Shown here: positions 33,441 through 45,387 of the stretch, in pieces
Position numbering within the stretch: position 1 is the first letter of the stretch
Layout of the letters: each line of letters starts with the position of its first letter
NCBI GenBank assembly: GCA_020747015.1
Contig: JAGTJM010000085.1
Location: 1-64,000 of the forward strand
DNA from: Pyrenochaeta sp. MPI-SDFR-AT-0127
Taxonomy: Eukaryota > Ascomycota > Dothideomycetes > Pleosporales > Cucurbitariaceae
Direction of reading: 5' to 3'
DNA length: 64,000 nt
Made by a program: the position numbers and the translations under genes
The notes under the pieces: generated by a model
Database searches by the model: none
What the model was told of the DNA's origin: nothing
The model's input: the letters and a program-made list of their open reading frames with translations, nothing else

Positions 33441-36400
33441 GATGACAGCGATGTGTGGTACTGTGCAAGCAATGGCAGACTGTACAAGCAACCAAGAGAT
33501 GACAAGTTGTGAGATATTGGTTCTGAAGCCGTGTATATAAGCGTACGAAGAGCAATACACGATTGTGCCACAGAAAGATATGGAGTGCAAGTCAAGCGAA
33601 AGGACCGGTGGATGATGTTTGAGTCCGGAAATGGTTACCACTCGCCTTGCTTCGGCACAAAAGACTGTTATTATTGCAAATGAGGTGGATTTTTGGAGTC
33701 CGTGCACTCACCGGTGGTGAAGGCTGGCGTCAAGAGTGAGTGCGGGTGAGCGGCGGCGCACGTGGAGGGTTGCTGGTGGGTGTATAGCGCATTGTAACAG
33801 CGGTAAATGCTACGATGGTATTGTATCTACTCTTGAAAAGGTTTTAATCTATGTTTCATACGCTTTTTGCTAGACCATGGCGGCTTTTGTCATACGGTCT
33901 GGAGTCGTGGTTCGATGTTTCGCCGACAACGCAGTATTCGCGTCCTGCGCGCGCCGCAGCTGTTGCAAACGCTCAGAATTGTTTCGCGCTTTCACCCAAA
34001 CCACCTCAAGCCTCATGTTTGTATTCATTAATCTTAAATGCATAGATGTAAATCAATAGATTTGTCGCAGTCGACTTTTTGAAGTCTCCGCGCTGTGCCT
34101 GTCGCCTCATTCTGCTGGAAAACAGCGCGAAACTAAAATAGATACCTAAACGTTGGGCCACACTCGCAACTATCTCTGCAGGACGTTGCTTAGTGGATGT
34201 TTCCCGTAATTTTCGCTGAATTGTCCTAGTCGCAGTCTTACTACCTCCGACATTTGAGCTGGTGGAGTGGGCACTAAAGGTGAATGTAGCCAGTATCAGT
34301 CACTTTCTTCACCATGACATCAGTAGCAAACTTTCTTGTGCTTTCGATACTGGTGATCACGAAAGGGTTGATAAGCGTCTACGGTATTCAGAAAGTGTCC
34401 CCCTCTAGTATGATTCCTTACATCGAGACTGCTCAGGTATTGCAGCAATTGTACAGTTGACCGCCGACGGCCGCGAGCGGGAGTGGCTATATCGACCATG
34501 ACATTGACTAAAGGTATATCAACTGGAGAGGCAAGATATCTCTTCATCATTTTGGCTATTAAGCGCGATTGTCGTGGTCATGCGGTAAATTGCAGCAAGT
34601 TTGGAATGAACATAGCTTGCAGGATGCAGGATATGGTTGGCAAATTTGTGAACCATGGCATACACGATACCAATAGTAAGAAGTCAGCGAGTTATAAGTA
34701 ATCGTAGCATCGATAGTTCCCAAGAGAGCATAAAATTTGACATAAAAAAGTAGAACTATTGCAAATCACAAGGTCGTAAGAAGAACTTCAAACCTAGACA
34801 TATCTCCGCGGTAGAGAGGTATACTTACTTGTAGATAATCTGGCTGCGTCTATTGGAATGGCTCAAGACTTCTCCCTGGACAGTGCCAGAATTTTGGTAC
34901 AATATTCTTCACTGCACACGTGGCTTACTTTTCGTGGTCTGTACCATTCACGTTTAGATGGGCAGCGTGGTAATGCCTTTCACCGCACGAACCCAAGAAG
35001 ATAGCTCACCATGACAGCTCGCACGTCTCGCATAACCATGCTAGTAGGCAATTTAGCCTCGCGAATCAAAAAAAAACAGCTGCTCTGCCCAACCCATTCT
35101 CGATTTCGGATCAGCCAATCGCCTGTATTGACATTGCTAACACACATAACGAGGGACCAAGATTATATCAACCATGCCATTCATCACAACAGATGCAGCT
35201 TGCCTATTCCCATCGCCAAAACTGTGCTCGATTGCAGATGTACAGACAATTTTTGAGCATGCAAGCGGTCATATCATTGCACTCACATTGCACAAGAACT
35301 TCCTTCCAGCAGCTAACAACACCTTCTGAGGATATCTTCCACATCAAAGCCATCTGTGCTTCATGTGCTGCTGCGAAAGCTTTGGCGGCTCGGTTCTGTG
35401 GGCTATACAATGTCACAGTACACTAGATGCCCACTGATAGATATCAACATCAAGGGAGAGCATAATGTGAGTTAACATGTCACATTTATCAAAGAAACAT
35501 CTTTATCAACAAACTCAGAAACCCAAGACTATCTGAATGGGATTTTCTTCTTGCGCTTTGTACCGTTTTCCTCTATGCCCCTCTCCCACCCGGTTTAGAT
35601 CGACGTTGTTGCCCACGCCAAGCTTTTTTATCATTTGTGGCAAGGCGACACGGACATAGGGCAAATTGTCGCAGAAGAATTCAAGCCGTGCTGAAGAAAG
35701 CGCCAGTTGCGTCTCGGGCGACCTTGAGAACATCTACTCCTTGTTCGAAATGAAAACCCAAATCATTTGTTAACACACTGCCCAATGCCAGAGCTCAACA
35801 TATTGCAACCATATATCGGCATACAGTCCAATGTATGGTGCAATATATAGTCGCGACATATCTTGACTGCTATATGACCCGCTGAGTCTGATTTGACGCA
35901 ATTGCTTCAATCAGAACTTACTACGAAATTCAGCTGCATCATAATACTAAAAGCGGTGGAATAAGTTTGGTGGGTTATTTCTTGTTTGGCATCTCGCGGC
36001 GCTGGAGGCTTTCGTACACAACAAGTGATGACGCAATTAATCAAATTCTGAAGCATGTGCAGCACCATTTTCGGCTCAGTATAGCATGGTTTTGTGACCA
36101 AACCCTTCTCTCTGTCCCAATGAATCCAGAACTACACGTGGCATCGCTCCCTGGCTCGGGGAACCGCTTCGCTCTACCGAGCCATTGCATTCCGCACATA
36201 ATAATCTCCATTCCAGGTTCGCGTTAATTTTCCACTTCCAGCTTGGGCTATCGTAGTAGGATCTGGCTTCATTCCAATGGAAATGAAGGGAGCGGTTCAC
36301 GAAGTGGAAACGCAATCGTCGAAAGCTAACGAAAACGAGGTTTAACGTTGGCCTGGCTCCTTCAACTGTGGCACACTTCACAAAGCTCAGGCTATACTTG

Positions 36401-36829
36401 ACATATCAAATATAGCTGCTTAGTGTCGATGGCATTCGAAGAGACCATATTCTACCGTTTCAATTGCGGTGGCTCGGAAGCAAAATACACCATCTACCGT
36501 TACTAAGCGTTCACAAGTTCACAGTATGACACTTCGCCACATCTGGATGCTTTCTTGTCAACTACTTGAGTATTTTATTCTATTAATGTCACAAGACATG
36601 ACATGGCAATGTATGAGAGATCCAAAAAGACAGCGATTCAATGAGTTAACAACTAGTAAAACTGGAACTAACTACCATGAGACCATGCAACAAGATCAGT
36701 GCCCAGTGCGCTACGTCTGTATTGTAAATGTTTAGAAGGGAATGACCCCAGACGCAAAAACAAATCGGGTCCAGAATGTGGAAAGTATGAAATGAAATAA
36801 GAAGCAAAAAAAGCTCAGTCTGTATTCTC
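33441..36829. other. Gene-poor stretch of ~3.4 kb
   Basis: Normal base composition but stops in all frames. The longest frames show no domain, signal peptide or consistent splicing. One short minus-strand frame at 35,515-35,733 looks mildly coding but could not be extended. No transposon relic was recognised. Confidence 0.45.
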
Positions 36830-39800
36830 CTAATCCCCTAACCCATCAACATCGAGCGCACTCAAAAGAGCCGCAGATGCAAGAGGGAGATTGAGGTTAG
36901 AGATGATCGGTATGTACCCTGATGGGAATGGAATTAGATGCTTTCCAATGTGTAAACCATCAGCAAACAAGCCAACGAATGTTCTATCCGTCAGGAATCC
37001 TGTAATAGCATTCGACTTAGGGGACAGGAAGGACTTATTTATCTGGACGAGACCATTGGAGTAAAATGTCCAATTGTAGACACGATCTTCGATGGTACCA
37101 CTTGAGATGATTTTAGAAGAACTGGTTTTGGTTGGAACAAGTCCGCCTAGTGCGCTTGTAGGTATGAGTCCACCAAGAGCTCCAAAGGGATTGGTGGCCG
37201 AAGGTAGCCCGCCCAGGACATTTGTTGGCAAAGGTATTCCACCAAGAGCACTTGTAGGGAGAATTGAACCAAGACCTCCTAGGGGATTTGATACGGATGG
37301 GAGTCCGCCCGGAATATTTGTTGGCAGTGGAAGTCCTGTTGGCAAGCCCGAGCCAAGACCGCTCAAAATATTAGGTGGTGCCGACGCGACGCCCGTGGGA
37401 ACAAGACTTAATATCCCGTTTACAACATCTGATGGCGATCCAGAGGAACCACTTGGAATAACTCCGCCTAAGCCACTTAAAATTCCACCTATTGGTAATC
37501 CAGAAGCTAGACCTGTGGGTAGGGCAGTTGGAAAACCGCCCAAGATATTCGTTGGCAATCCAGAGGCGAGAGCATCTGGTAGGCTGATAGGAGGGCCTCC
37601 GCCAGTGAGAATATCTCCTAGTATGTTGGTCGGCAGGGCGGTAGGAATGATACCAGAAAGGGCGCCAGGTAAGTCACCAAGAACATTCGTCGGCAGTATA
37701 CTTTGGATATTTGTTGGCAAGCCTGAAGGAAGGACATCGGAAAGAATACCTGGCAGGCCACTGAGTGCATCGGTGGGTAATCCACTTGGGACACCGGTTG
37801 GTAACGGCAGCCCAGAGAGGATATCGCCCACGATATCTGTCGGCAAGCCAGAGGGGATTATACCAGAAAGGATGTCTGGTAACGCGGTTGGTAGATCGGT
37901 TGGTAATGGCAGCGCAGAGAGGACGTCGTCGATTATATCAGTGGGTAGGCCGGATGGAAGAATATCAGAAAGAATATTTGGCAGATCTTCGATGTTGGTA
38001 GGTAATGCCGTTGGCAATGCAGAGAGGATATCACCTACTAAATCGGTTGGCAAGACGGAAGGAAGGATATCGGAAAGAATGTTTGGTAAGTCTTCAAGAT
38101 TGGTAGGCAATGCTGTTGGTAGGTCTGTTGGCAGGGGCAATGCAGAGAGAATATCACCAACTATATCAGTTGGCAAACCAGAAGGAAGGATGTCGGAGAG
38201 AACATTAGGCAAGTCTTCGATGTTGGTAGGTAATCCCGTCGGCAGCGCAGAGAGGATATCACCGACTAAATCGGTTGGCAAGACGGAAGGAAGGATATCG
38301 GAAAGAATGTTTGGCAAGTCTTCAAGATTGGTAGGCAATGCTGTTGGTAGGTCTGTTGGCAGTGGTAGTGCAGAGAGAACATCGGCAATTATATCAGTTG
38401 GCAGGCCGGAAGGAAGGATATCGGAAAGAATGTTTGGCAAGTCTTCAAGATTGGTAGGTAATGCTGTTGGTAGATCTGTTGGCAATGGTAGTCCAGAGAG
38501 GACATCACCAAGGACGTTGGTCGGCAAGCCAGAAGGAAGGATGTCAGAAAGGATGTTTGGCAAATCATCGAGATTAGTGGGCAATGCTGTTGGTAAATCT
38601 GTTGGTAAAGGTAGCCCACTTAATATGTCGCTTAACAGATCCGTTGGTAACGGCAATCCAGAGAGGTTATCACCTACATCAGTTGGCAAGCCAGAAGGAA
38701 GAAGATCAGTAAGGATATTTGGCAAGTCGCTGAGATCTGTGGGTAGTCCACTTGGTAAATCCGTTGGCAATGGTAATGCAGAGAAGATATCTCCTAGTTC
38801 GGTTGGCAGACCAGTGGGAAGAATGTCTGAAAGGATATTTGGCAAATCGTCGAGGTTGGTGGGCAATGCAGTTGGTAAATTCGTTGGTAACGGCAATCCA
38901 GAGAGGACGTCACCGATATTGGTGGGTAGGCTGGAGGGAAGAATGCCAGTCAGAATTTCTGCCAAATCTTCGAGATCAGTCGGAAGTGCGGTTGGTAATG
39001 CGTCCAGGATGTTCGAAGGCAAGTCACCCAAAACGCTCGTCAGTGCAGGCAGGCCCCCGGTGAGCACGTCAGGCAGTGCACTGAGAATGTCAGCCGGCAG
39101 TGCGGTGGCAATACCACTCGACAATTCATCTAGAATATTGGTAGGTAGCGCCAATCCACTGAATGCATTTGTTGGAAGTAAGGATGGAAGAAGACTTGGA
39201 AGAACGCCGGGTAGTCCACTAAGTATATCCGGCAAGCCGCCAGATCCATTCGCTGGATTAGGAGTGCCACCGGGAATACCGGGCAATCCGTCTAGAATGT
39301 TCGGCTGACCACCTGTTCCATTGCTTGGTTTCGGTATACCTCCAAGTATGTCAGTTGGGAGTGGTATGCCTAGCAAATCTGTTGGAATTGGAATATTTGT
39401 GGGCAGACCAGTAGGAATAATGTCGGATATTACACCAAGAACGTTTGTTGGCAATGGTATGTCGAGTAAGTTTGTTGGAATTGGTAGGCCAGAGGGAAGA
39501 AGATCCGGCAGTGCGTCCAACAGATCACTCGGCGCGGCCGTTGGGAGTCCGCCAGGAATAAGGGGCCCAAGACTTGCTATCAAGTTCTTCAGCTCGTCAT
39601 TGACACCATCTGCCTGCTCTTGAACGTCTTCAGGAATGTAGGCCGCTAGCCGCCGTATAGCCGGGCAGAGGTTGCACGTTTCGAGTAGTCCGCCAAGAGC
39701 ACGTCGATCGATGACATTCTTCTTAACAACCTTTGAGCCTTTTAATCTTTCGTTCCCTACCCCAGCGGGCGCTCCGTTAATTACTGGAGTGATAAGTGCA

Positions 39801-39841
39801 AACAAGAATAGGCTTCGAATGAATGACGGAGTCGAAGCCAT
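36830..39841 (-). CDS. Large secreted Leu/Pro/Thr-rich tandem-repeat protein, 1003 aa
   Basis: Single-exon frame. A signal peptide (about residues 1-23, ending VINGAP) is followed by a ~70-residue unique region with two Cys (ETCNLCPAIRR), a long repeat array, and a ~100-residue unique C-terminus (TIEDRVYNWTFYSNG... ending DVDGLGD). The repeat period is about 35-42 residues, built from LPTALPTNLEDLPN, ILSDILPSGLPTD and ILSALPLPTDL. Flanking repeats are more diverged and Gly-rich. The regular Leu spacing suggests an amphipathic, structural cell-wall or surface protein, but the function is unknown. It is followed by a long intergenic region, so no operon-like context exists. Repeat number may vary between strains. 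Confidence 0.8.
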   Translation of the reverse strand: MASTPSFIRSLFLFALITPVINGAPAGVGNERLKGSKVVKKNVIDRRALGGLLETCNLCPAIRRLAAYIPEDVQEQADGVNDELKNLIASLGPLIPGGLPTAAPSDLLDALPDLLPSGLPIPTNLLDIPLPTNVLGVISDIIPTGLPTNIPIPTDLLGIPLPTDILGGIPKPSNGTGGQPNILDGLPGIPGGTPNPANGSGGLPDILSGLPGVLPSLLPSLLPTNAFSGLALPTNILDELSSGIATALPADILSALPDVLTGGLPALTSVLGDLPSNILDALPTALPTDLEDLAEILTGILPSSLPTNIGDVLSGLPLPTNLPTALPTNLDDLPNILSDILPTGLPTELGDIFSALPLPTDLPSGLPTDLSDLPNILTDLLPSGLPTDVGDNLSGLPLPTDLLSDILSGLPLPTDLPTALPTNLDDLPNILSDILPSGLPTNVLGDVLSGLPLPTDLPTALPTNLEDLPNILSDILPSGLPTDIIADVLSALPLPTDLPTALPTNLEDLPNILSDILPSVLPTDLVGDILSALPTGLPTNIEDLPNVLSDILPSGLPTDIVGDILSALPLPTDLPTALPTNLEDLPNILSDILPSVLPTDLVGDILSALPTALPTNIEDLPNILSDILPSGLPTDIIDDVLSALPLPTDLPTALPDILSGIIPSGLPTDIVGDILSGLPLPTGVPSGLPTDALSGLPGILSDVLPSGLPTNIQSILPTNVLGDLPGALSGIIPTALPTNILGDILTGGGPPISLPDALASGLPTNILGGFPTALPTGLASGLPIGGILSGLGGVIPSGSSGSPSDVVNGILSLVPTGVASAPPNILSGLGSGLPTGLPLPTNIPGGLPSVSNPLGGLGSILPTSALGGIPLPTNVLGGLPSATNPFGALGGLIPTSALGGLVPTKTSSSKIISSGTIEDRVYNWTFYSNGLVQINKSFLSPKSNAITGFLTDRTFVGLFADGLHIGKHLIPFPSGYIPIISNLNLPLASAALLSALDVDGLGD
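37800..38990. repeat. Coding minisatellite, units of ~105-130 bp
   Basis: The core of the repeat-protein gene contains about ten imperfect tandem copies. They are marked by recurring plus-strand words such as GTTGGCAAGCCAGA, GGAAGGATATCGGAAAGAAT and TTTGGCAAGTCTTC. Two blocks around 38,020-38,110 and 38,260-38,350 are nearly identical, which suggests recent duplication or gene conversion inside the array. Confidence 0.8.
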
Positions 39842-40531
39842 CGTGACGGCGCAAGGTCCTTTCCGTTGCGGTTTGCGAAAGTTCGCTCATGTCTTATTGA
39901 TATACCTTTTCTTTCAGCATTCTTAATGAATTGTTTACCACCGTGTACCTGGAATTTGATAGCGCGCATGCATTCTTGTGTAGTCGAGCGCGGGGAAGGC
40001 TATCCCATTCCAGGCTTTTCTTAAAGTTCATCTGTACTCCTTGAGGCCACTCACGTGCTATGTAACCGAACAAAAAGACTCATATCTCTTCACATCTTCC
40101 CTACGAAGACAAGCAAGTCAAAGTTGTCTAAGCTTAGACACGCGATAGTAGAACAAGAGAACAGGTGCTCTTTTCAGCTATGCACCTGCCAACGCGTATA
40201 CATGGACATCAAACGCGACGACAAGATTTCATTCTTGAGCCTACAGAAACGAAGACGAGCGGTCATTGTCGTTCCCAATTTCGGTGCCTTGCAGTTGTGC
40301 AACCACGACGCGGTATGGACCGTTGGGCGCCCTTTTTGGAGCGGTTTGAGCCGAATAGAAGGTTGGGAAAAATAAGTGGATCCACAGGCTTGCTCTCCAT
40401 GTTCATGGTTTGTTGACCGATTCATCGCCTCGGGTGGTTGGTTTGACTTTTGATGTGGTATTCCACTGTACATGCCATTCAGAACAACCAGAATCCGTGA
40501 TCTTACTAGATATCGCACGGTCAAGCGCGTT
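39842..40531. other. Intergenic, promoter side of the repeat-protein gene
   Basis: No supported gene. Short frames on both strands lack recognisable features. Confidence 0.45.
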
Positions 40532-41085
40532 CTAGATTTCGAAAAATTGGTGTAGCTCTCTGTCGGCAGTTACACAACTCAATTCCCTCCCTGTAGCTGC
40601 TGCAGGGCTCGCCGCGTTGGGGCTGCTGGAACACGTCTTCGGAATACCACTGATTACAACTTCCTGGTGATCGGTCATCACGAAAGTGCAAGGGAGACGA
40701 GGCGCAACGTGATCAACCAAATCATCAAGATCTTGTGGCACGATTTCTTGCGCATAAACCCCTATGGGCTCAAACTTTGTATCTGACCTGACCAGGAGGC
40801 TTGCTGTGTAACTTGAGCCCAGGGCGACTTCGCGTTATTGACGGTACCAGAGGTTGGTGTAGCGCAGCTTGAGTTCGTCGAGTGCTGCATATGCTGTTGG
40901 GTTTGATTTACTGTAAGGAGACTGTTCAGCTCAAAGGCGTTGACTCGATCGTCAATGCGAGGGAACATCATTACCATCGTTTCGTTGACCAACAGGACCA
41001 CTCTCGCTTCCCTATGCACATTCCGGTTATGGTCGAGCCACCGCCGTAGTATGGATTGATTGCAGAATGGCGTTATCTCATGCAC
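40532..41085 (-). pseudogene. Two overlapping coding-looking frames, probable frameshifted gene of unknown family
   Basis: The frame from 41085 reads HREARVVLLVNETMVMMFPR, then IDDRVNAFELNSLL, which looks coding. After about 40,930 the coding-like signal moves to another frame (YAALDELKLRYTNLWYRQ, stop TAA at 40835-40837, then REVALGSSYTASLLVRSDTK and VYAQEIVPQDLDDLVDHV, ending 40532). No intron of plausible length removes both the frameshift and the stop. I therefore read it as a decayed gene, though an unusual splice pattern is possible. The family is not recognised. Confidence 0.35.
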
Positions 41086-42227
41086 TGGCTATACGATCTC
41101 GCAGGAATTGTCGTATGACTCTTATGGCGGCAGTGATGATAATAGAGTAGCTGAGTCGCAAACTGAGCTTATGGATAACTATTCGCATAATCCGGGTTCA
41201 ATTAAGCCGCCGAAACAGCTATATCTCTTCGGTTAGGTTTTGATTGCAGGATACAGGTCGGTGCATTCGGTGTATGAATATTAAATGATCAGAACGGCAT
41301 TCATTGGAGACTTATTTTCTGCATCATCTTCTAAGAGGTGTCGCAGGTCATATCTGGCACTTATTCCAGCTTTCGCGACGAGCTCATTTTTAACTAGCCC
41401 TTGTATGAGACACCAGCAAACGACTTCGCGTGCACATGTGAGCGGAGAGGAATAATGCGGCTTCTACTGATATTCGTCACGAGTGTTTATGCCGAGGTCG
41501 CACGGCTAAATATTAATTCCTATGTAGAAGGGAAAGGGGGAGCATTAGGAGTACGAGTGGCGAACTGTGTCTCCAATGCCCATGAACTGCCGTGTGTGAG
41601 CGTTCAATGATGACACAAAAATGAATAGAAAGTGTCAGGCCCACCTAAGGAATGCCGATATATCAGCTACAGGCACTTACCAATCTTTACATCTGTTATC
41701 CGGGATTTCCGCGTAGTATTGTGATGAATAGATATTGAATTGTCCCCGTTCTAGATCCTCCCTTTGGCACCCCCCATCGTACTTGGCGGACCCAAATCGG
41801 CTGAGCAATAGTCATATACTTTGCCGGCTAGGGGGCTTGGTTGAACAACATGCTGGTGGAGGCTAGAAGTACGTTGGGCGTTTGATGAGAAGGCATACAA
41901 TCATCTGCAGCTAGACAAGCAACTCCAAGACATTGATTGGTGATGCAGCAAACCGATATCAACATGAATTGAATTGAATTGATCACAATGTGTCGCTCGA
42001 GTTGATATGAAGTATCTCTTGCATGATAGGCTCAACCGTAGACTGTTGTATATATAGACGTTATCCAAAGTTAAAGAGTTGGATTGCAGTAGGCATAGAT
42101 AATGTGAATTTTGAGTATCAGACTCACAACATATTGGGTGAGTCGCCCAACTTACAAAGTACACGGCGGGCTTCAAATGCTCGTAGCGCTACTGTTACAG
42201 TGGTGTACATGAATGATGTACATGATT
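41086..42227. other. Intergenic, no supported gene
   Basis: Frames are short and featureless. This is roughly the border between the accessory and the dense conserved part of the window. Confidence 0.45.
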
Positions 42228-43015
42228 TCAATACCGGGAACTACGCTCTTCGCTTCGCCGGGGTGGAGTCCAGCCTTGGGGCTGCCAATCCTCACCTGGA
42301 TTTCCATGCGTGGCTTTCTTCCAGGGCGAATCTTTTGGTTCCTTCTTCATTCTCTTCCGCGTTGTCAGTGTCGGTGCAGCGGCTGCAGATGCGGGCACTG
42401 GCGGATCACGCAGCATGCCCTGGGCTTCTTCTTCCGAAACCTGAGGTGGCTCTACTCTGGCTCTAGTATCGTGATCAGCGTTCGGCTGTGTGACGCCACT
42501 ATCCGGGTCTCTTGATTGCAGCATCTGTGCTGGCTGTTGTTTGTCTGGCGCATCAAGCGCTGAGGGTTTCGAGGCCCATCTCGCGTCTGCCTGGGCAGCA
42601 AGCACCTTCATGCGCTCTTGTCGCATCATGTCCTGCTTTTGTTCGGCGATGGAAGGCGGATCGAAGCGTGTATGGCGCAGCCACTGCATCCATGACGCTG
42701 TGAAGGGTCAGTCGCGTTTCCCGGTTGGGTGTGTTGGAGGGACGAACGAGAGACTTTGACATCGCCATAATGTGTTGACCGGCTGTAGACTGCTATTCTG
42801 CGGTTCCGGAGTGCATGGAGTGCGTCTTTGAATTCCCAGAAGGTGTTGCCCTGGAGATCGAAGCCTGCACAGTGTTAGGCCAGTCGAGCATGGATAGGCC
42901 GGGACTGCGAGATTGAGTGCAATTACGAACCAACAAGCCACCTCTTCCGCCATGGAAGGCGCAACATCTTCCATTGGTACCATGCCCTGCGAATGGTGCC
43001 TGGTCCCGTCGCCAT
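42228..43015 (-). CDS. NDUFAF2-like mitochondrial complex I assembly factor, 223 aa
   Basis: Exons 42931-43015, 42748-42864 and 42228-42697 (introns 66 and 50 bp) give MATGPGTIRRAWYQWKMLR, LPWRKRWLVGFDLQGNTFW, EFKDALHALRNRRI, VKVSPSWMQWLRHTRFDPP, SIAEQ. This is the NDUFA12/NDUFAF2 domain (G-x-D-x-x-G-N-x-Y/F-W-E, then P-x-W-x-x-W-L-x-x-x-R-x-x-P-P). The domain fills residues 1-~95. The rest is a disordered tail rich in Pro, Gln and Lys, longer than in animals and typical of fungal members. Known role: assisting late assembly of respiratory complex I in the matrix. Divergent from the calponin-homology gene. Confidence 0.85.
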
Positions 43016-43347
43016 TGTTGTTTGTGGGTGCACTCTCTCGGGCAAATTTCTTTGGGCGGCGAAACCGACGCGCAGACCGATGACGTTGGAGTGAGTGGCT
43101 GGTGCGTCAGCTCAGGTTGCAAGCATTCCCCCACCACCATGACCAAGTTGCTCGCCTTTGCGCTGGCATGCGACTTTTGTGTTATTCCACTTGACATCTG
43201 CCGTACAATCTGCCCCCATTCGCCTTCCACTGGCGCACACACAGCGCCACATCTCTGATCTGTGTCTATAGCGCATTGTCAACACCAACGGCCCCCCGCG
43301 CGACCACATCACAACACGAGCCTCATTTGCGCCCAAGCCCGCCCACC
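43016..43347. promoter_or_regulatory. Bidirectional promoter region
   Basis: 332 bp separate the start codons of the NDUFAF2-like gene (minus) and the calponin-homology gene (plus). The side near 43,240-43,345 is C-rich on the plus strand, as in many fungal 5' leaders. No defined factor site is claimed. Confidence 0.5.
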
Positions 43348-45387
43348 ATGGCGTCTGTAACTTCGCTGGACCAGGACATGAAGAGGCTGCGCATGGACAG
43401 ATATACCCCAAAGGCTGCGAATGAAGCAAGGACCTGGATAGAAGACGTCCTGGGCGAGCGGCTGCCCGCGGGAGACCTCCTGGACGCGCTCAAAGATGGC
43501 ACGGTATTATGCAGGTACGGTGCTTGAGAGACGGACGACTCTCGGGATAGCACAGATTCACAGCTAAATCTCTGTAGGCTCATAAACCTTGCCGTTCCCA
43601 ACCCCGGCATCAAATTCAAGAAATCCGCCATGCCCTTTATACAAATGGAGAACATCTCGCACTTTCTCAATGCCTGCGAAATGCCCCCGCTGAACATGCC
43701 TGCACACGACCGCTTCCTCACCGTTGACCTTTTCGAATCCAAAGATCCCGCCCAAGTCCTCCAATGTCTGAGCGCATTCAGTCGAGTCGCCAGCTCCGTG
43801 AATCCCTCCAATTTCCCAACCACCATAGGACCCAAGCGTGGTGGACCTTTGAGCCCTTCTACCACAGGTGGGGGCTTTGCAAGTCCAGCCATCACATCTC
43901 CTGGTTTTGGACGCAGCAGGGGCAGCACCAATAGTGGCTCCACCACGTTCAACCCACTTGCTCGACCAGCTGCGGAACAGCCAATCAGTCCAGCGCGCAC
44001 AGGCGGGTCAAACGCATCATACACATCCAACGGTATGCCCAAGTCGCCACCTGGCGGCGTGAGCAGTTGGAGTAAGAAGACTGACGAGGGAAACACAGCG
44101 CCCGCCTGGAACATACACCAGTATGGCTACATGGGCGGTGCAAGTCAGGGCAACCAGGGCATTGCGTTTGGTGCTCGGCGGCAGATTACCAGTGCTGGCC
44201 CGCATGTGCCAAATATGGCAGAAAAGGAGCGGAAGCGGAAGGAGAAGGCTGCCGAAGAGGAGCGCGTGCAGGCTGAGGAGGCCGAGCACAAGCGTCGCGT
44301 TGAGCGCGAGGCAGAAGAGGAGCGTGCGCGGATAGAGGAAGAGCAGAAGTGGGAGGAAGAGTCACGGAAGCAGCAAGAGGCAAAGCAACAGCGCCTAGAC
44401 CAGCAGCGGCGCGAGTGGGAGGAGCAGGAACGGCAGTGGAAGCTGGAAGAGGAGCAGCGACAGCAAGAAGAGCGAGATGCTCAGCAGAGGATCGAGGCCG
44501 AGACGAGGCGGAAGCGCGCCGGAAGTGATGCTAGATTGAAGGGCCAATTTCTTAGCCAGTACAAAGCCGACCAAGCCAGCAAGCCGAGGAGTCGGCGAAA
44601 CAGCCAGAGCGAGGAGCACAATGGAGAGCGTGACCGTATAAAGGAGCTAGAGAGGCAGCTCGAGGAAGCAAAGGAGCGTGAGCGACTATATCAAGAGGAG
44701 CGAGAAGGCCGATTGCAGGACAAGAAGGCACGATCTCGTTCGAAGAGCCGTACACGCGATCGCTCACGAAGCCGACCTCGACCGCAACCTCCGCCACGAG
44801 CTCCCTCACCGCAGGACAGCACGGCGTCTTGGGCACAGGCTGACGATCGCGACTACCTTCGTAAGCAATGGGAGCATACGCAAAGGCAGCCGGCGCGTCC
44901 ACTTCCCGAGCCTACGCCGCCAGCACTGCCGACTCGGTCGCAGCCAGAACCTTCAGCTCGACCCCTTCCAGACCCGGCTGCATACGCCAAGCAGAACCGT
45001 ACTGACCGCTATCTCGCATCGAACCCAGCACCTGCTCCCCTGAAACCGAAAACACACGTTCCGGTAGAGCTTACATCCACATCGGAACAGCGTGGTGAAG
45101 ACGCCCGGCGAGCAGCTTCACAGACCAAGACCAAAGCAGGAGGGTGGGCATCGAAGTCTCTTCTGGAACGTGAAATGGAACGCGAGCGAGAGCGCCAGAA
45201 GGAATGGGAGGAGTCACAGCGTGCACTTCAAGACGCCGCAAAGGACCCAAACGCAGGGGCTGGTCAGGGACAAAGCTGGGATGTCAATCAGTATGGGTAC
45301 ATGGGAGGAGATAATCAGAACAAGCTAGGTGGCATTGGTGCCGGGAAGAGGCAAATTATTGGTCCAAGGCCTTTTGGTCCTCGATAG
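43348..45387 (+). CDS. Calponin-homology (transgelin-like) protein with coiled coil and calponin repeats, 658 aa
   Basis: Exons 43348-43514 and 43578-45387 (63-bp intron). Residues ~10-130 form a CH domain (ARTWIEDVLGERLPAGDLL, LKDGTVLCRLINLA, FIQMENISHFLNAC, FLTVDLFESKDP), as in fungal transgelin Scp1/Stg1. A first calponin-like repeat with QYGYMGG (residue ~232) follows. Then comes a long charged coiled coil (about 270-430, KERKRKEKAAEEER type), an SR-like patch (RSRSKSRTRDRSRSR, ~440), a Pro-rich linker, and a second QYGYMGG repeat at the C-terminus (~623-650). The role is probably actin binding and bundling. It is far longer than the ~200-residue yeast transgelin because of the inserted coiled coil. 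The start at 43348 is preferred over the upstream frame because the CH domain begins there. Confidence 0.88.

Noticed and set aside
35515..35733. 72-codon minus-strand frame with coding-like composition (FFCDNLPYVRVALPQMIKK)
   Set aside because: It could not be extended by splicing in either direction and matched no family I know. Too little to call a gene, but worth a translated search.
37092..39308. 738-codon plus-strand open frame antisense to the repeat protein
   Set aside because: It is a by-product of the repeat array. Leu/Pro/Thr/Asp codons on the minus strand rarely give stops on the other strand. It is Arg/Ser/Gly-rich, with no signal peptide or domain.
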